A DNA stretch of 25,431 bases from Bifidobacterium breve (GCA_945889545.1 CAMDCC010000009.1:1-25431); one strand, 5' to 3'; counted from the first letter of the stretch, positions 1-6,424 are shown. Program-made: numbers and translations. Notes: generated by a model from the letters alone, not told the origin.

Positions 1-78
1 GGCGATCGGCACGAACACCAACGCCCCGATGACAACGAACCACCGGTGGCGAACGACCCATCGGGCGAGCTGGCGCAT
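1..78 (-). CDS. MMPL/RND-family permease, N-terminal fragment (runs off the left edge)
   Basis: Only the first 26 codons lie in the window. Read on the minus strand from ATG at 78-76 they give MRQLARWVVRHRWFVVIGAL followed by VFVPIA. This is the usual opening of MMPL/RND transporters: a short basic amphipathic stretch (the R-H-R-W pattern) leading into the first transmembrane helix. A GTGAGG stretch ends about ten bases before the ATG and may serve as ribosome binding site. The gene follows the cyclic-nucleotide-binding gene by 18 bases on the same strand, so they are probably co-transcribed. Members of this family export lipids or drugs. With an acyl carrier protein and a ketoacyl synthase next door, lipid export is plausible but unproven. 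The family call rests on 26 residues only. Confidence 0.6.
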   Translation of the reverse strand, partial: MRQLARWVVRHRWFVVIGALVFVPIA

Positions 79-96
79 CAGCTGCGCCTCACCGCG

Positions 97-504
97 TCAC
101 GCGCGGTGGTCTTGGGTTGCCTTGGCGAGCTCGTCACGTGCGCGCCGGACATCGCCAGCCAAGCCCGCCATCAGCTGGATTGCCATCTCAGGGAACTCGC
201 GCAGGAGTGTTCGGAACATGCGAACACCAAGCACTGCCACGCTGACGTCGTCGGTCGCGATGACGCTCGCACTGCGCGGCTCGCCATCGAGGAGCGCGAG
301 CTCACCGAAGGATGCCCCGGGACCAACCTCCGCGAGGGTCTTGTCGTCCCGGCGAACCGACGCGGTGCCGTCGAGGATCACGAAGAAGGCATCGCCTTCC
401 TCCCCTTGCTCGACGAGCGGGGTGCCGGCCGGCAGCGACGCGGTCTCCATGTGCCGCGCGACCGTCGCCCGTTCCCGCTTGGAACAGCGCGAGAACAGGC
501 TCAC
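97..504 (-). CDS. Stand-alone cyclic nucleotide-binding domain protein
   Basis: The 135-residue product is one cNMP-binding beta-roll. It has the pattern L-x-x-G-T-x-L-x-x-Q-G-E-x-G-D-A-F-F near residues 25-42 and a phosphate-binding cassette FGELALLDGEPRSASV near 66-81. The Glu and Arg that contact the cyclic phosphate and ribose are kept, so ligand binding is plausible. There is no helix-turn-helix or other output domain, so it probably acts by protein contact rather than as a Crp-type regulator. The listed start is GTG at 504, which trims the usual first helix of the fold. The frame stays open upstream to ATT at 543-541, which sits 7 bases after a run of six G and would restore that helix (148 residues). 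It lies between acyl carrier protein and permease genes on the same strand. Confidence 0.75.
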   Translation of the reverse strand: MSLFSRCSKRERATVARHMETASLPAGTPLVEQGEEGDAFFVILDGTASVRRDDKTLAEVGPGASFGELALLDGEPRSASVIATDDVSVAVLGVRMFRTLLREFPEMAIQLMAGLAGDVRRARDELAKATQDHRA

Positions 505-569
505 CTCGCCGAGCAGGTCTGTGAGCTCGCGGCGTGACGGAATGTCTCAGCCCCCCGGTTGTGCCGTGT

Positions 570-815
570 CTAGTCCGACGCGGACTGTTTGATGCGCTCG
601 TAGACTTCACGAACCGTAGCGGTAGCCAGCGCCTCGGGTTCATAGACCGACTCGTCGACCGAGATGTTTGCAGCGCCTTCGATCTCGAACATCCACTCCA
701 TCAGGTCGAGTGAATCCACGCCGAGGTCGGCGATCTTCGAATCGGCGCTCACATCGTCGTCCTCGACGATCGCGCGCAGCTGACCGAGGACATGGTCGAG
801 CGACGGGAAGGTCAT
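570..815 (-). CDS. Acyl carrier protein
   Basis: An 81-residue acidic protein of normal acyl carrier protein length, with the phosphopantetheine attachment motif DSLDLMEW (Ser35). Family members carry growing acyl chains as thioesters on a phosphopantetheine arm added by a 4'-phosphopantetheinyl transferase. Its start codon is only 29 bases from that of a divergent ketoacyl synthase gene, the type of enzyme that elongates acyl chains on such carriers. Downstream on the same strand are a cyclic-nucleotide-binding protein and an MMPL-type permease. This setting suggests a carrier dedicated to one special lipid or polyketide rather than the housekeeping AcpP, which normally sits beside fabD/fabF on one strand. 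That distinction is inference. Confidence 0.85.
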   Translation of the reverse strand: MTFPSLDHVLGQLRAIVEDDDVSADSKIADLGVDSLDLMEWMFEIEGAANISVDESVYEPEALATATVREVYERIKQSASD

Positions 816-824
816 GCCGGGGGA

Positions 825-837
825 AATCTAATACCGT
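825..837. promoter_or_regulatory. Overlapping divergent -10 boxes (ACP / ketoacyl synthase)
   Basis: The 29-base gap between the two start codons holds TACCGT (832-837), 7 bases before the plus-strand ATG. On the minus strand TAGATT (830-825) lies 9 bases before the acyl carrier protein ATG. TAATAC (829-834) and its complement TATTAG... overlap both. Any -35 elements would fall inside the opposite gene, and both messages would be leaderless or nearly so. Confidence 0.45.
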
Positions 838-844
838 CGGGCCG

Positions 845-2086
845 ATGTACGAGGGGAGCGCAGGAGCGATCGCGGTGACGGGACTCGGTCTCGTGACCCC
901 AGCAGGGGAGACCTGCGAGACGTTCTGGGATTCGCTCGTCGCTGGTCGATCGCTGGTCCGCAACGTCGAGCACATCGATGTGTCGGAATCACCTGTTGGT
1001 TTTGGCGGTGAGTGTGATTTCGATCCGCGTCCGATCCTGTCGGAGAAAGAGGTTCGGCGAAGCGATCGCAACACCCAGCTTGCGATCGTCGCAGCGGAGC
1101 ACGCGATCGCCGATGCCAATGCCACGGATGTCGATCTCGACCGAGTCGCAACGGTCGTTGGTACCGGCTTCGGCGGCCTCGAAACCGCAGATCACGGCGC
1201 GCGCGAGTTTCTCGGTGTGGGCGCAGGTGGGATGAAGGGCCGGATGAACCCGCTGTTCGTCCCAACCGCGATGCCGAACGCGGGGTCATCGGGGATCGCG
1301 ATGCGTCATGGCTTCCGAGGGCCGTGCCTCACGATCTCGACCGCGTGCGCAGCCGGCGCGAACGCGATCGGTGAAGCAAGTCGGCTGCTGCGTGAGGGCA
1401 GCGCCGATGTGGTGGTGGCCGTGGGCTCTGAAGCACCGCTCACCCCGTGGATCATGGCGGCGTTCGCCGCCGCGCACGCGCTTTCAGAGCGCAGCGACGA
1501 TCCGGCGGCGGCATCGCGTCCGTTCGATCTCAACCGCGATGGCTTCGTGATCGCCGAAGGCGCCGCGGCGCTCGTGCTCGAGCGTGTGCCCGACGCGATG
1601 GCGCGTGGGGCGCGAATCCGGGCTGAGCTGGTCGGGTACGCGCGCAACACCGATGCCTTCCACCTCGTGGCTCCGCCGCCCGACGGAAGGGGCGCGCGCA
1701 TGTGCATGCAGCTTGCGTTGACCAACGCCGGACTCACCCTCTCGGATGTGGCGCACGTGAACGCGCACGGCACCTCCACCCCACACAACGACGCCGCGGA
1801 AGCGCACGCGATCCGCGACCTCTTCGGTGACGACGCGCCACCCGTCACGTCGATCAAGGGAGTGGTCGGTCACTCGGTGGGCGCGGCCGGGGCGATGGAA
1901 GCCATCGCCAGCATTCTCACGCTTGAGTACCGGAGGATCCCGCCCACGGCGAACTACGAGACGCCCGATCCGGCGTTGGGTCTCGACGTCGTCGCCCAAC
2001 CGCGGGCCTTAGGCGATGGGGTCGTCGTCTCGAACTCGTTCGCCTTCGGCGGTCACAACGCAGTGCTGGTATTCGCTAGGCATTAG
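845..2086 (+). CDS. Beta-ketoacyl-ACP synthase, KAS II/FabF type
   Basis: A 413-residue thiolase-fold condensing enzyme, about the normal FabF length. It opens with AIAVTGLGLVTPAG and carries the full catalytic set: nucleophile Cys168 in STACAAGAN, His308 in NAHGTSTPHND and His343 in GVVGHSVGAAG after a conserved Lys. These residues perform decarboxylative Claisen condensation of malonyl-ACP with an acyl-thioester. The reading frame extends upstream to 668, but that part is antisense to the acyl carrier protein gene and basic in composition. ATG 845, 7 bases after TACCGT, is therefore taken as start. Divergence from a carrier protein and nearness to an MMPL permease suggest a dedicated lipid or polyketide pathway. 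The housekeeping fabF role cannot be excluded. Confidence 0.88.
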   Translation: MYEGSAGAIAVTGLGLVTPAGETCETFWDSLVAGRSLVRNVEHIDVSESPVGFGGECDFDPRPILSEKEVRRSDRNTQLAIVAAEHAIADANATDVDLDRVATVVGTGFGGLETADHGAREFLGVGAGGMKGRMNPLFVPTAMPNAGSSGIAMRHGFRGPCLTISTACAAGANAIGEASRLLREGSADVVVAVGSEAPLTPWIMAAFAAAHALSERSDDPAAASRPFDLNRDGFVIAEGAAALVLERVPDAMARGARIRAELVGYARNTDAFHLVAPPPDGRGARMCMQLALTNAGLTLSDVAHVNAHGTSTPHNDAAEAHAIRDLFGDDAPPVTSIKGVVGHSVGAAGAMEAIASILTLEYRRIPPTANYETPDPALGLDVVAQPRALGDGVVVSNSFAFGGHNAVLVFARH

Positions 2087-2104
2087 GAGCTCGACATTCG
2101 GACG

Positions 2105-2137
2105 CCCGGCACTAGGACGCGCGGCGCTGAGTCCGGG
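2105..2137. terminator. Possible bidirectional hairpin between convergent genes
   Basis: CCCGG (2105-2109) and ACT (2111-2113) can pair with AGT and CCGGG (2130-2137), leaving one bulged C and a G+C-rich loop. It lies in the 55-base gap between two convergent stop codons. There is no clear T-run, so it would be an imperfect intrinsic terminator. Confidence 0.35.
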
Positions 2138-2141
2138 ATCG

Positions 2142-3518
2142 CTAGCTGACGAACGCGGTGCAGCGAAGTTCGGCGCCGGCGACGTCCTGCACGCTCAGCT
2201 CGGGTTCGATCGCTTCGAACTCGACGGTGCCCTTCGCCGCGATCTCTACAAACGGCTCACCGATCGATCCCAGTGGCCGACCGCCTCGGCGAAGCTCGCA
2301 GTAGACGAACAGTCTGAGTGCCTTGGCCGACGTGTTGGTCACCGTGCCAACGGCCGTGGCCGTGCTGCTGTCTCCCGCATCGAGCCGCGCGTCCGAGACG
2401 CTCAATGGCGACGGCGCCTTCGCGTTGACCCCGGCGCTCTCGCGGAGCTCGGCCGTGGTCATGAAGTCCGAGGCGGCCGCGTACCCATTCGCCGATGTCG
2501 GCGAGCCATCGATCCACTGCGACAGTGATCCGTTCCCGATGATGATCTGCTCACCAGGCAGGAGATAGGGGATCTCGTACTTGTCGAACGTGTGGCCGAT
2601 GATGCGCCCGTTGGCGTCGAGGAGGTCGAACTTCGCGTTCACGCCGACGGCGATCTGGTCGCTGGTGTTGGTGACCACGCCGGCGGCTGTCACCCGAGTG
2701 CCGTTCACGGTCGAGTTCACCTGTACGTCGGTCACCGTGAGCAGATCTTGCGGGTTGTCGGCGCCGACGATCTGATACTCGTCGGGTCCGTCGGGTGAAC
2801 AACGGAACTCGTCGGCACTCGCGCCCTCGAGAGTCGGTTCGAGGAAGGCGACCGGCGTAGACGGCGCGAGGTACTCGAGCTGGTCGTGGACTCCACCGAC
2901 GATCTCACCATCGGAGATCAGCGCGCATGTGACTGCGACGACGAAGGGGTAGCCCGCGAGCAGGTTGTCCGATTCGTTCGTGACGCTCCCCACGACCGTT
3001 ACCGCGAACTGGCTCTGAACGACTCGAAAGTCGGCGAAGCTCAAGAGCTGGTCGTGGTCGATCCCGAGGTCCGGTGGACCGAAGGTCCCGGGGTCGCCCG
3101 GGCGAAGCCATTCGAGGACCTCTCGGACCTTCACGTTCATCTGTGCGGGCTCGTGCTCGAGGCGGACGCCGGTCAAGTCCGAACCGCCCACGACCCCCTC
3201 CTCTCCGGGGTAGAGGTACGACGTCTCTCCCTCCACCGAATCGAGGACCTTCCCTGCAGAGTCTTTGAACGTCGCCTTCCAGCGGATGTTCACCGCGACG
3301 AGCTTCGTGGGGTTGCGCAAGATGAAGGCCGCGCTCACGTCGGATGGGCTCGCGCCCTCCACGTACCTGAACCCCTGGTCGACGATCTGGATCTTCTTGG
3401 CCGCGGCCGGTACCGCAGCACCCGCACCTACCCCGCCGATCGTCGTCGTGAGCGCAGCGATCAGTGCCAGCGCGAGGGACGCGGCGAAGGTTGCGTGCCG
3501 CTTCGATGAAGATGTCAT
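2142..3518 (-). CDS. Secreted protein with four tandem beta-sandwich (FxLYD-like) modules
   Basis: A 458-residue exported protein. The N-terminus has KRH followed by a hydrophobic run (FAASLALALIAALTTTIGG) and Ala-rich cleavage region, a Sec signal peptide. The mature part repeats one plan four times. Each copy has a strand with D-x-x-(F/V), a VTNTS or similar turn (RNPTK, VTNESD, VTNTSDQ, VTNTSAK), a strand describing an added group (KDSAGKVL, DANGRIIG, RRGGRPLG) and a closing strand after P-G-E or a similar turn. This resembles FxLYD/DUF3426-type extracellular domains; the family name is inference. The longer frame from 3569 was rejected because ATG 3518 starts the signal peptide directly, with TACGGT 6 bases upstream. 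No catalytic motif is seen, so a binding or structural role is likely. It is convergent with the ketoacyl synthase. Confidence 0.7.
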   Translation of the reverse strand: MTSSSKRHATFAASLALALIAALTTTIGGVGAGAAVPAAAKKIQIVDQGFRYVEGASPSDVSAAFILRNPTKLVAVNIRWKATFKDSAGKVLDSVEGETSYLYPGEEGVVGGSDLTGVRLEHEPAQMNVKVREVLEWLRPGDPGTFGPPDLGIDHDQLLSFADFRVVQSQFAVTVVGSVTNESDNLLAGYPFVVAVTCALISDGEIVGGVHDQLEYLAPSTPVAFLEPTLEGASADEFRCSPDGPDEYQIVGADNPQDLLTVTDVQVNSTVNGTRVTAAGVVTNTSDQIAVGVNAKFDLLDANGRIIGHTFDKYEIPYLLPGEQIIIGNGSLSQWIDGSPTSANGYAAASDFMTTAELRESAGVNAKAPSPLSVSDARLDAGDSSTATAVGTVTNTSAKALRLFVYCELRRGGRPLGSIGEPFVEIAAKGTVEFEAIEPELSVQDVAGAELRCTAFVS

Positions 3519-3524
3519 GGGGCC

Positions 3525-3530
3525 ACCGTA
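3525..3530 (-). promoter_or_regulatory. -10 box TACGGT, leaderless-type
   Basis: On the minus strand TACGGT is followed by six bases and then the ATG of the secreted-module gene at 3518. The spacing puts the transcription start at or within a base or two of the start codon. No convincing -35 box was found. Confidence 0.45.
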
Positions 3531-3551
3531 CGGACGATTGGTGCGACGAGG

Positions 3552-3573
3552 CAGGGTCGAAGGACCCACCCTG
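3552..3573 (-). terminator. Hairpin after the SRPBCC gene
   Basis: CAGGGT (3552-3557) and ACCCTG (3568-3573) are perfectly complementary around a 10-base loop. The hairpin lies in the 78-base gap between the SRPBCC stop and the next gene's promoter. It lacks a T-run. Confidence 0.3.
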
Positions 3574-3596
3574 GGCGACGAAGGGCCCCGTAGCCG

Positions 3597-4133
3597 CTAG
3601 GTCGATCCCTGCCGTCGCCCGTGGTCGCGCTCGGCGAGGCGCTTGAGCGTGCGCAGCTGCTTGCGCATCATCACGAGATCGCCGAGCGGCGGCACGTGCC
3701 GCATGAACCGCCATCTGCCGGGGTAGCGGGCCATCAGTCGCACGGTGATGCGTGAACGGTCGTGTGTCGTCGGCGTGACGCAATAGCTCAGTGCCAGCTC
3801 GCCGAAGACCGAGTGAGGTGCATGCAGCGTGATCGACCGATCGCGTTCGAAGCCGGCGATCTCGAAGATCGCCACGGCACGCTGCCCGATCTCGAGATCG
3901 CCGATGCCAGGTGTGAGCTCGCGGGGGCTGCGGCGCCCGAGGTTGTCGATCCAGTCGTAGCTGTACGGAGCGACCCGGAGCTGGCAGAGCCATCGCCAGA
4001 CGAGCGGCGCGGGCGCGTCAACGTCGATCGCCCGATGGCAGGTCTGGTGCGGCTCTGCGATGAGGATGTCGCAGGGATAGGCCGCAGTGCGTTCGGCTTC
4101 GGTATCGCCCCAGCTGTACCCGAGTCGTGGCAC
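3597..4133 (-). CDS. SRPBCC-fold (START/Bet v1-like) protein
   Basis: A 178-residue protein with the layout of a polyketide-cyclase/SRPBCC hydrophobic-pocket domain. It has HRAIDVDAPAPLVWRWLCQL (the typical opening strand and helix), a YDWIDN segment near residue 60, then long strands (VAIFEIAGFERDRSITL, SRITVRLMARYPG) and a closing amphipathic helix MMRKQLRTLKRLAE. Such proteins bind lipids or small hydrophobic ligands; the ligand here is unknown. The frame is open to 4289 but would overlap the divergent sigma factor. GTG 4133 lies 7 bases after TACTGT, matches the promoter geometry of neighbouring genes and keeps the whole domain, so it is the chosen start. The next gene on this strand has its own promoter. 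Confidence 0.7.
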   Translation of the reverse strand: MPRLGYSWGDTEAERTAAYPCDILIAEPHQTCHRAIDVDAPAPLVWRWLCQLRVAPYSYDWIDNLGRRSPRELTPGIGDLEIGQRAVAIFEIAGFERDRSITLHAPHSVFGELALSYCVTPTTHDRSRITVRLMARYPGRWRFMRHVPPLGDLVMMRKQLRTLKRLAERDHGRRQGST

Positions 4134-4140
4134 TGCGTCG

Positions 4141-4146
4141 ACAGTA
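4141..4146 (-). promoter_or_regulatory. -10 box TACTGT, leaderless-type
   Basis: GGTACTGT on the minus strand is followed by seven bases and the GTG at 4133. It has the same GGTAC lead-in as the sigma factor and folP promoters. This box decided the start of the SRPBCC gene. Confidence 0.45.
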
Positions 4147-4236
4147 CCGGTGACCTGCGGTGGCGCCCGATTCGAGGAGATTGCGGCCTGAGAGGGCCCT
4201 GAAGAATCCGGTGCCGTAACTGTCAGAGGGGTCCGG

Positions 4237-4242
4237 TACGCT
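4237..4242 (+). promoter_or_regulatory. -10 box TACGCT, leaderless-type (sigma factor)
   Basis: GGTACGCT followed by seven bases and GTG 4250, identical in box and spacing to the folP promoter at 12858. I did not find a GGAAT...GTT type signal expected for SigR/SigH self-activation, so this looks like a housekeeping-sigma promoter. Confidence 0.5.
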
Positions 4243-4249
4243 CGATCTC

Positions 4250-4831
4250 GTGGCCGATCAAGCACGTTTCGCCGAGCTCGCGATGCCATACATGGACGCG
4301 TTGTACTCGGCCGCGATGCGCATGACCCGCAACCCGGCCGACGCAGAAGACCTCGTGCAAGAGACGTTCCTGCGCGCGTACCGCGGGTTCGGCGGCTTCA
4401 AGGACGGCACCAACCTCAAGGCGTGGCTCTACAAGATCCTGACGAACACCTTCATCAACACGTATCGCGCGAAGAAGCGTCGCCCCGAGGAGACCGAGTT
4501 CGACGACGTCGAGGAGTACTCGCTCTACGGGCGCATGGGCGGTCTCGAAGCCGCGAACAACGAGCGCACGCCCGAGACCGAAGTGCTCGACGCCATGCCC
4601 GATGAAGTGGTGAAGGAAGCACTCGAGTCGCTGCCCGAGCAGTTCCGGATGGCGGTGCTCCTCGCCGACGTGGAGGGGTTCTCCTACAAGGAGATCGCTG
4701 ACATCATGGAGGTCCCGATCGGGACGGTCATGAGCCGCCTCCATCGCGGAAGAAAGCAGCTCCAGGAGCGGTTGTGGGAGTTCGCCCGCGACCGAGGGCT
4801 GCTTCCAGATCCCGAGCCAGCGCGGGCATGA
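4250..4831 (+). CDS. ECF sigma factor, SigR/SigH (RpoE-like) type
   Basis: A 193-residue group-4 sigma factor. Region 2 carries RNPADAEDLVQETFLRAYRGF (core binding and -10 recognition) followed by LKAWLYKILTNTFINTYRAKKR. Region 4 carries the helix-turn-helix GFSYKEIADIMEVPIGTVMSRLHRGRKQL that reads the -35 element. The linker and ending resemble actinobacterial SigR/SigH, the thiol-oxidative-stress sigma factors. The next gene encodes a zinc anti-sigma factor of the RsrA type, which fits. The start is GTG behind a leaderless promoter. The stop codon overlaps ATG 4828, but that ATG opens only an 11-codon frame (see the repeat at 4841). Targets would be thioredoxin, mycothiol and proteolysis genes by analogy; none is visible here. 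Confidence 0.88.
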   Translation: MADQARFAELAMPYMDALYSAAMRMTRNPADAEDLVQETFLRAYRGFGGFKDGTNLKAWLYKILTNTFINTYRAKKRRPEETEFDDVEEYSLYGRMGGLEAANNERTPETEVLDAMPDEVVKEALESLPEQFRMAVLLADVEGFSYKEIADIMEVPIGTVMSRLHRGRKQLQERLWEFARDRGLLPDPEPARA

Positions 4832-4840
4832 GCACGGTGA

Positions 4841-4910
4841 CGCGGAGCGAACGCAGCGGATGAAGCGAGCGGAGCGAGGCGGAAGTAGCGGAGTGGGAGC
4901 GGAGCAAAGG
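4841..4910 (+). repeat. GAGCGA-type short interspersed repeat between sigma and anti-sigma genes
   Basis: About 70 bases are built from variants of GCGGAGCGA / GCGAGCGGAGCGAGG / GCGGAGTGGGAGCGGAGC. They are purine-rich with no pyrimidine runs. It resembles the AGCGA/GGAGCGA repeats often scattered between genes in high-G+C actinobacteria. It separates an ATGA-type coupled ATG (4828) from the conserved part of the anti-sigma gene. Confidence 0.5.
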
Positions 4911-5150
4911 GTGCGGCATTGCGAGAAGGCCTCCCATCGGATGCACCACTACCTCGATGGTGAGCTCACTGTCTGGCGCCGGTGGTACATACGCCGCCAC
5001 CTCAACAAGTGCCCCCCGTGCGCGGATGGATTCGTCTACGAAGTCGAGTTCCGGATGATCATTGCGTCGCGATGTCGCGACGAGATGCCCGACGATCTGC
5101 GGCGACGCATCAGCGGCGCCATAGGCTTTGAACAGGAGGGTTCAACGTGA
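4911..5150 (+). CDS. Zinc-binding anti-sigma factor, RsrA / mycothiol-system type
   Basis: A 79-residue protein with the ZAS (zinc-associated anti-sigma) signature: an early Cys (Cys4), HHYLDGELTVW, then RRHLNKCPPC with His30-x3-Cys34-x2-Cys37 as metal and redox ligands. A late Cys and PDDLRRRISGAI follow, as in RsrA. The family holds its sigma factor inactive in the reduced, zinc-bound state and releases it when disulfides form. The frame is open to ATG 4860, but that part (RAERGGSSGVGAE) is encoded by an interspersed repeat. GTG 4911 has GGAG six bases upstream and begins at the conserved region, so it is preferred; GTG 4893 and ATG 4860 are alternatives. Its stop overlaps the next start (GTGA), so translation is coupled. 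Confidence 0.78.
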   Translation: MRHCEKASHRMHHYLDGELTVWRRWYIRRHLNKCPPCADGFVYEVEFRMIIASRCRDEMPDDLRRRISGAIGFEQEGST

Positions 5151-5290
5151 TCGCTGACGAACAGTTCAAGTGGTTCTACTGGCTGGGCCCGCTCCTCGGG
5201 GCCGGCTGCCTGCTGATGTTGCTCAACATGTCGGTGACCTACGTACGCAAGGTCGTCATCCCGAGGTCGCGGGGCCGGCGGGTCGAGTGA
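5147..5290 (+). CDS. 47-residue single-pass membrane protein in the sigma/anti-sigma operon
   Basis: GTG 5147 overlaps the anti-sigma stop (GTGA) and has a strong ribosome binding site, GGAGGG six bases upstream. The product starts MIADEQFKWFYWLGPLLGAG, continues with a Leu/Met-rich segment through LLNMSVTYV, and ends in a basic tail KVVIPRSRGRRVE. That makes one transmembrane helix of about 20 residues with a positively charged C-terminal tail, predicted cytoplasmic by the positive-inside rule. The single Cys21 lies in the membrane segment. Its own stop overlaps the zincin start (GTGA). Tight coupling on both sides and good ribosome binding site argue that it is a real gene. I do not recognise the family. 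It could tether the anti-sigma factor or the zincin to the membrane, but that is speculation. Confidence 0.65.
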   Translation: MIADEQFKWFYWLGPLLGAGCLLMLLNMSVTYVRKVVIPRSRGRRVE

Positions 5291-6366
5291 CCGCTCCGGC
5301 GCTCGCCGCCACGCCGTCCACTGCCGATGCGGTCGATTGGGCTTTGGCGAGGAGAGTGGCGCGGCGCGTGGCCGGCCGTGATCCACTCCAGCGCTCGTAC
5401 CTTGCCGCGTCACTCGACGAGGACTTTGCCGAAGTCACCACACGCGCCGAGGCGTTGGTCGCAGATCACACCGGACTGCGTGCACCAGGCGTTGCGCGAG
5501 CGCAGGTCGTCGATCGTCAAGGCTGGGTCGACGCCAACGTCGCGTCGATGCGCCGCTTGCTCGGCCCGCTCACGGGGCGCATGGCCGAGCGCATGGTCAG
5601 CTCGCCCGTATCAGCGGTGGGTCGTCGCGTGGCCGGTACGGAGCTCGGCGTGTTGCTCGGCTGGTTCTCACAGCGCGTGCTCGGTCAGTACGACCTGCTC
5701 GTTCCCGATGACGACGGCACACCGGCCGACGACGCCGTGTACTACGTGGGAGCCAATGTGCTCGCGCTCGAGAAGCGCTTCGCGTTCCGGCCGCGCGAGT
5801 TCCGCTTGTGGATCGCCATCCACGAGGTCACGCATCGAGCGCAGTTCACAGCCGTCCCATGGATGCGCGACTACTTCCTGGGTCTCGTGCAACTGGCGCT
5901 CGGCAGCGTCGACGCCGATCCTCGCCGTCTCGTGCGCGCGTTGCTGCGCGCGGTCGACGAGATCCGCAACGGCCGCAACCCGCTCGACGAGGGAGGAATC
6001 GTTGGGCTCTTGGCCACCGATGAGCACCGCGATGTACTCGGGCGCGTGCAGGCGCTCATGTCGGTGCTCGAAGGCCACGGCAACCGGGTCATGAACGAGC
6101 TTGGTCGTGAGTACGTCGATGGGCAGGAGCGCATGGCGCGCGTCCTCCAGTCGCGTCGGAAAACGCAGGGCGTCACCGGTGTCGTCTACAAGGCACTCGG
6201 TCTCGAGTCGAAGATGCGCCAGTACGAGGTCGGTGAAGCGTTCGTCGAAGCCATCGAGCGTGAAGCAGGGCCACGCGCCCTCGACGCCGCGTGGCGCGCT
6301 CCCGAGTGCCTCCCGACGCTCGCCGAGCTCGACGCGCCGTCGACGTGGCTCGCGCGGGTGGCGTAA
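5287..6366 (+). CDS. Zincin-like metalloprotein, DUF2342 / 'coenzyme F420 biosynthesis-associated' family
   Basis: A 359-residue protein with the zincin motif HEVTH at 179-183 (AIHEVTHRAQF) and a downstream Glu in LEGHGNRVMNE that could be the third zinc ligand. Features of the family seen here are the PVSAVGRRVAGTELGVLLGW segment, the YDLLVP strand and the KMRQYEVGEAFVEAI C-terminal segment. The family is annotated as F420-associated from phylogenetic co-occurrence; its substrate is not known to me and proteolysis is not shown. In mycobacteria a homologue lies directly beside tilS, as here apart from one inserted gene. The frame is open to 5170, but GTG 5287 overlaps the preceding stop and starts the conserved region. 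Operon with the sigma/anti-sigma pair suggests stress-linked expression. Confidence 0.82.
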   Translation: MTAPALAATPSTADAVDWALARRVARRVAGRDPLQRSYLAASLDEDFAEVTTRAEALVADHTGLRAPGVARAQVVDRQGWVDANVASMRRLLGPLTGRMAERMVSSPVSAVGRRVAGTELGVLLGWFSQRVLGQYDLLVPDDDGTPADDAVYYVGANVLALEKRFAFRPREFRLWIAIHEVTHRAQFTAVPWMRDYFLGLVQLALGSVDADPRRLVRALLRAVDEIRNGRNPLDEGGIVGLLATDEHRDVLGRVQALMSVLEGHGNRVMNELGREYVDGQERMARVLQSRRKTQGVTGVVYKALGLESKMRQYEVGEAFVEAIEREAGPRALDAAWRAPECLPTLAELDAPSTWLARVA

Positions 6367-6424
6367 GCACGTCCTCACCGCATTCGTCCTAATCTCGCGA
6401 CTTCTTCCGACACCGGGGGCAGTG

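Noticed and set aside
668..844. Upstream extension of the ketoacyl synthase frame
   Set aside because: It is antisense to the acyl carrier protein, Arg/Ser-rich and unlike any synthase N-terminus; ATG 845 opens the fold directly.
4212..4250. SigR-type self-regulated promoter before the sigma gene
   Set aside because: No GGAAT-spacer-GTT arrangement could be placed; only the TACGCT box is convincing.
4134..4289. Longer N-terminus of the SRPBCC gene
   Set aside because: It would overlap the divergent sigma factor and its promoter; GTG 4133 has a well-placed -10 box and keeps the domain.
4828..4863. The 11-codon frame starting at the ATGA overlap of the sigma gene as a real peptide gene
   Set aside because: It ends inside the interspersed repeat and is more simply a relic of the old coupling point.
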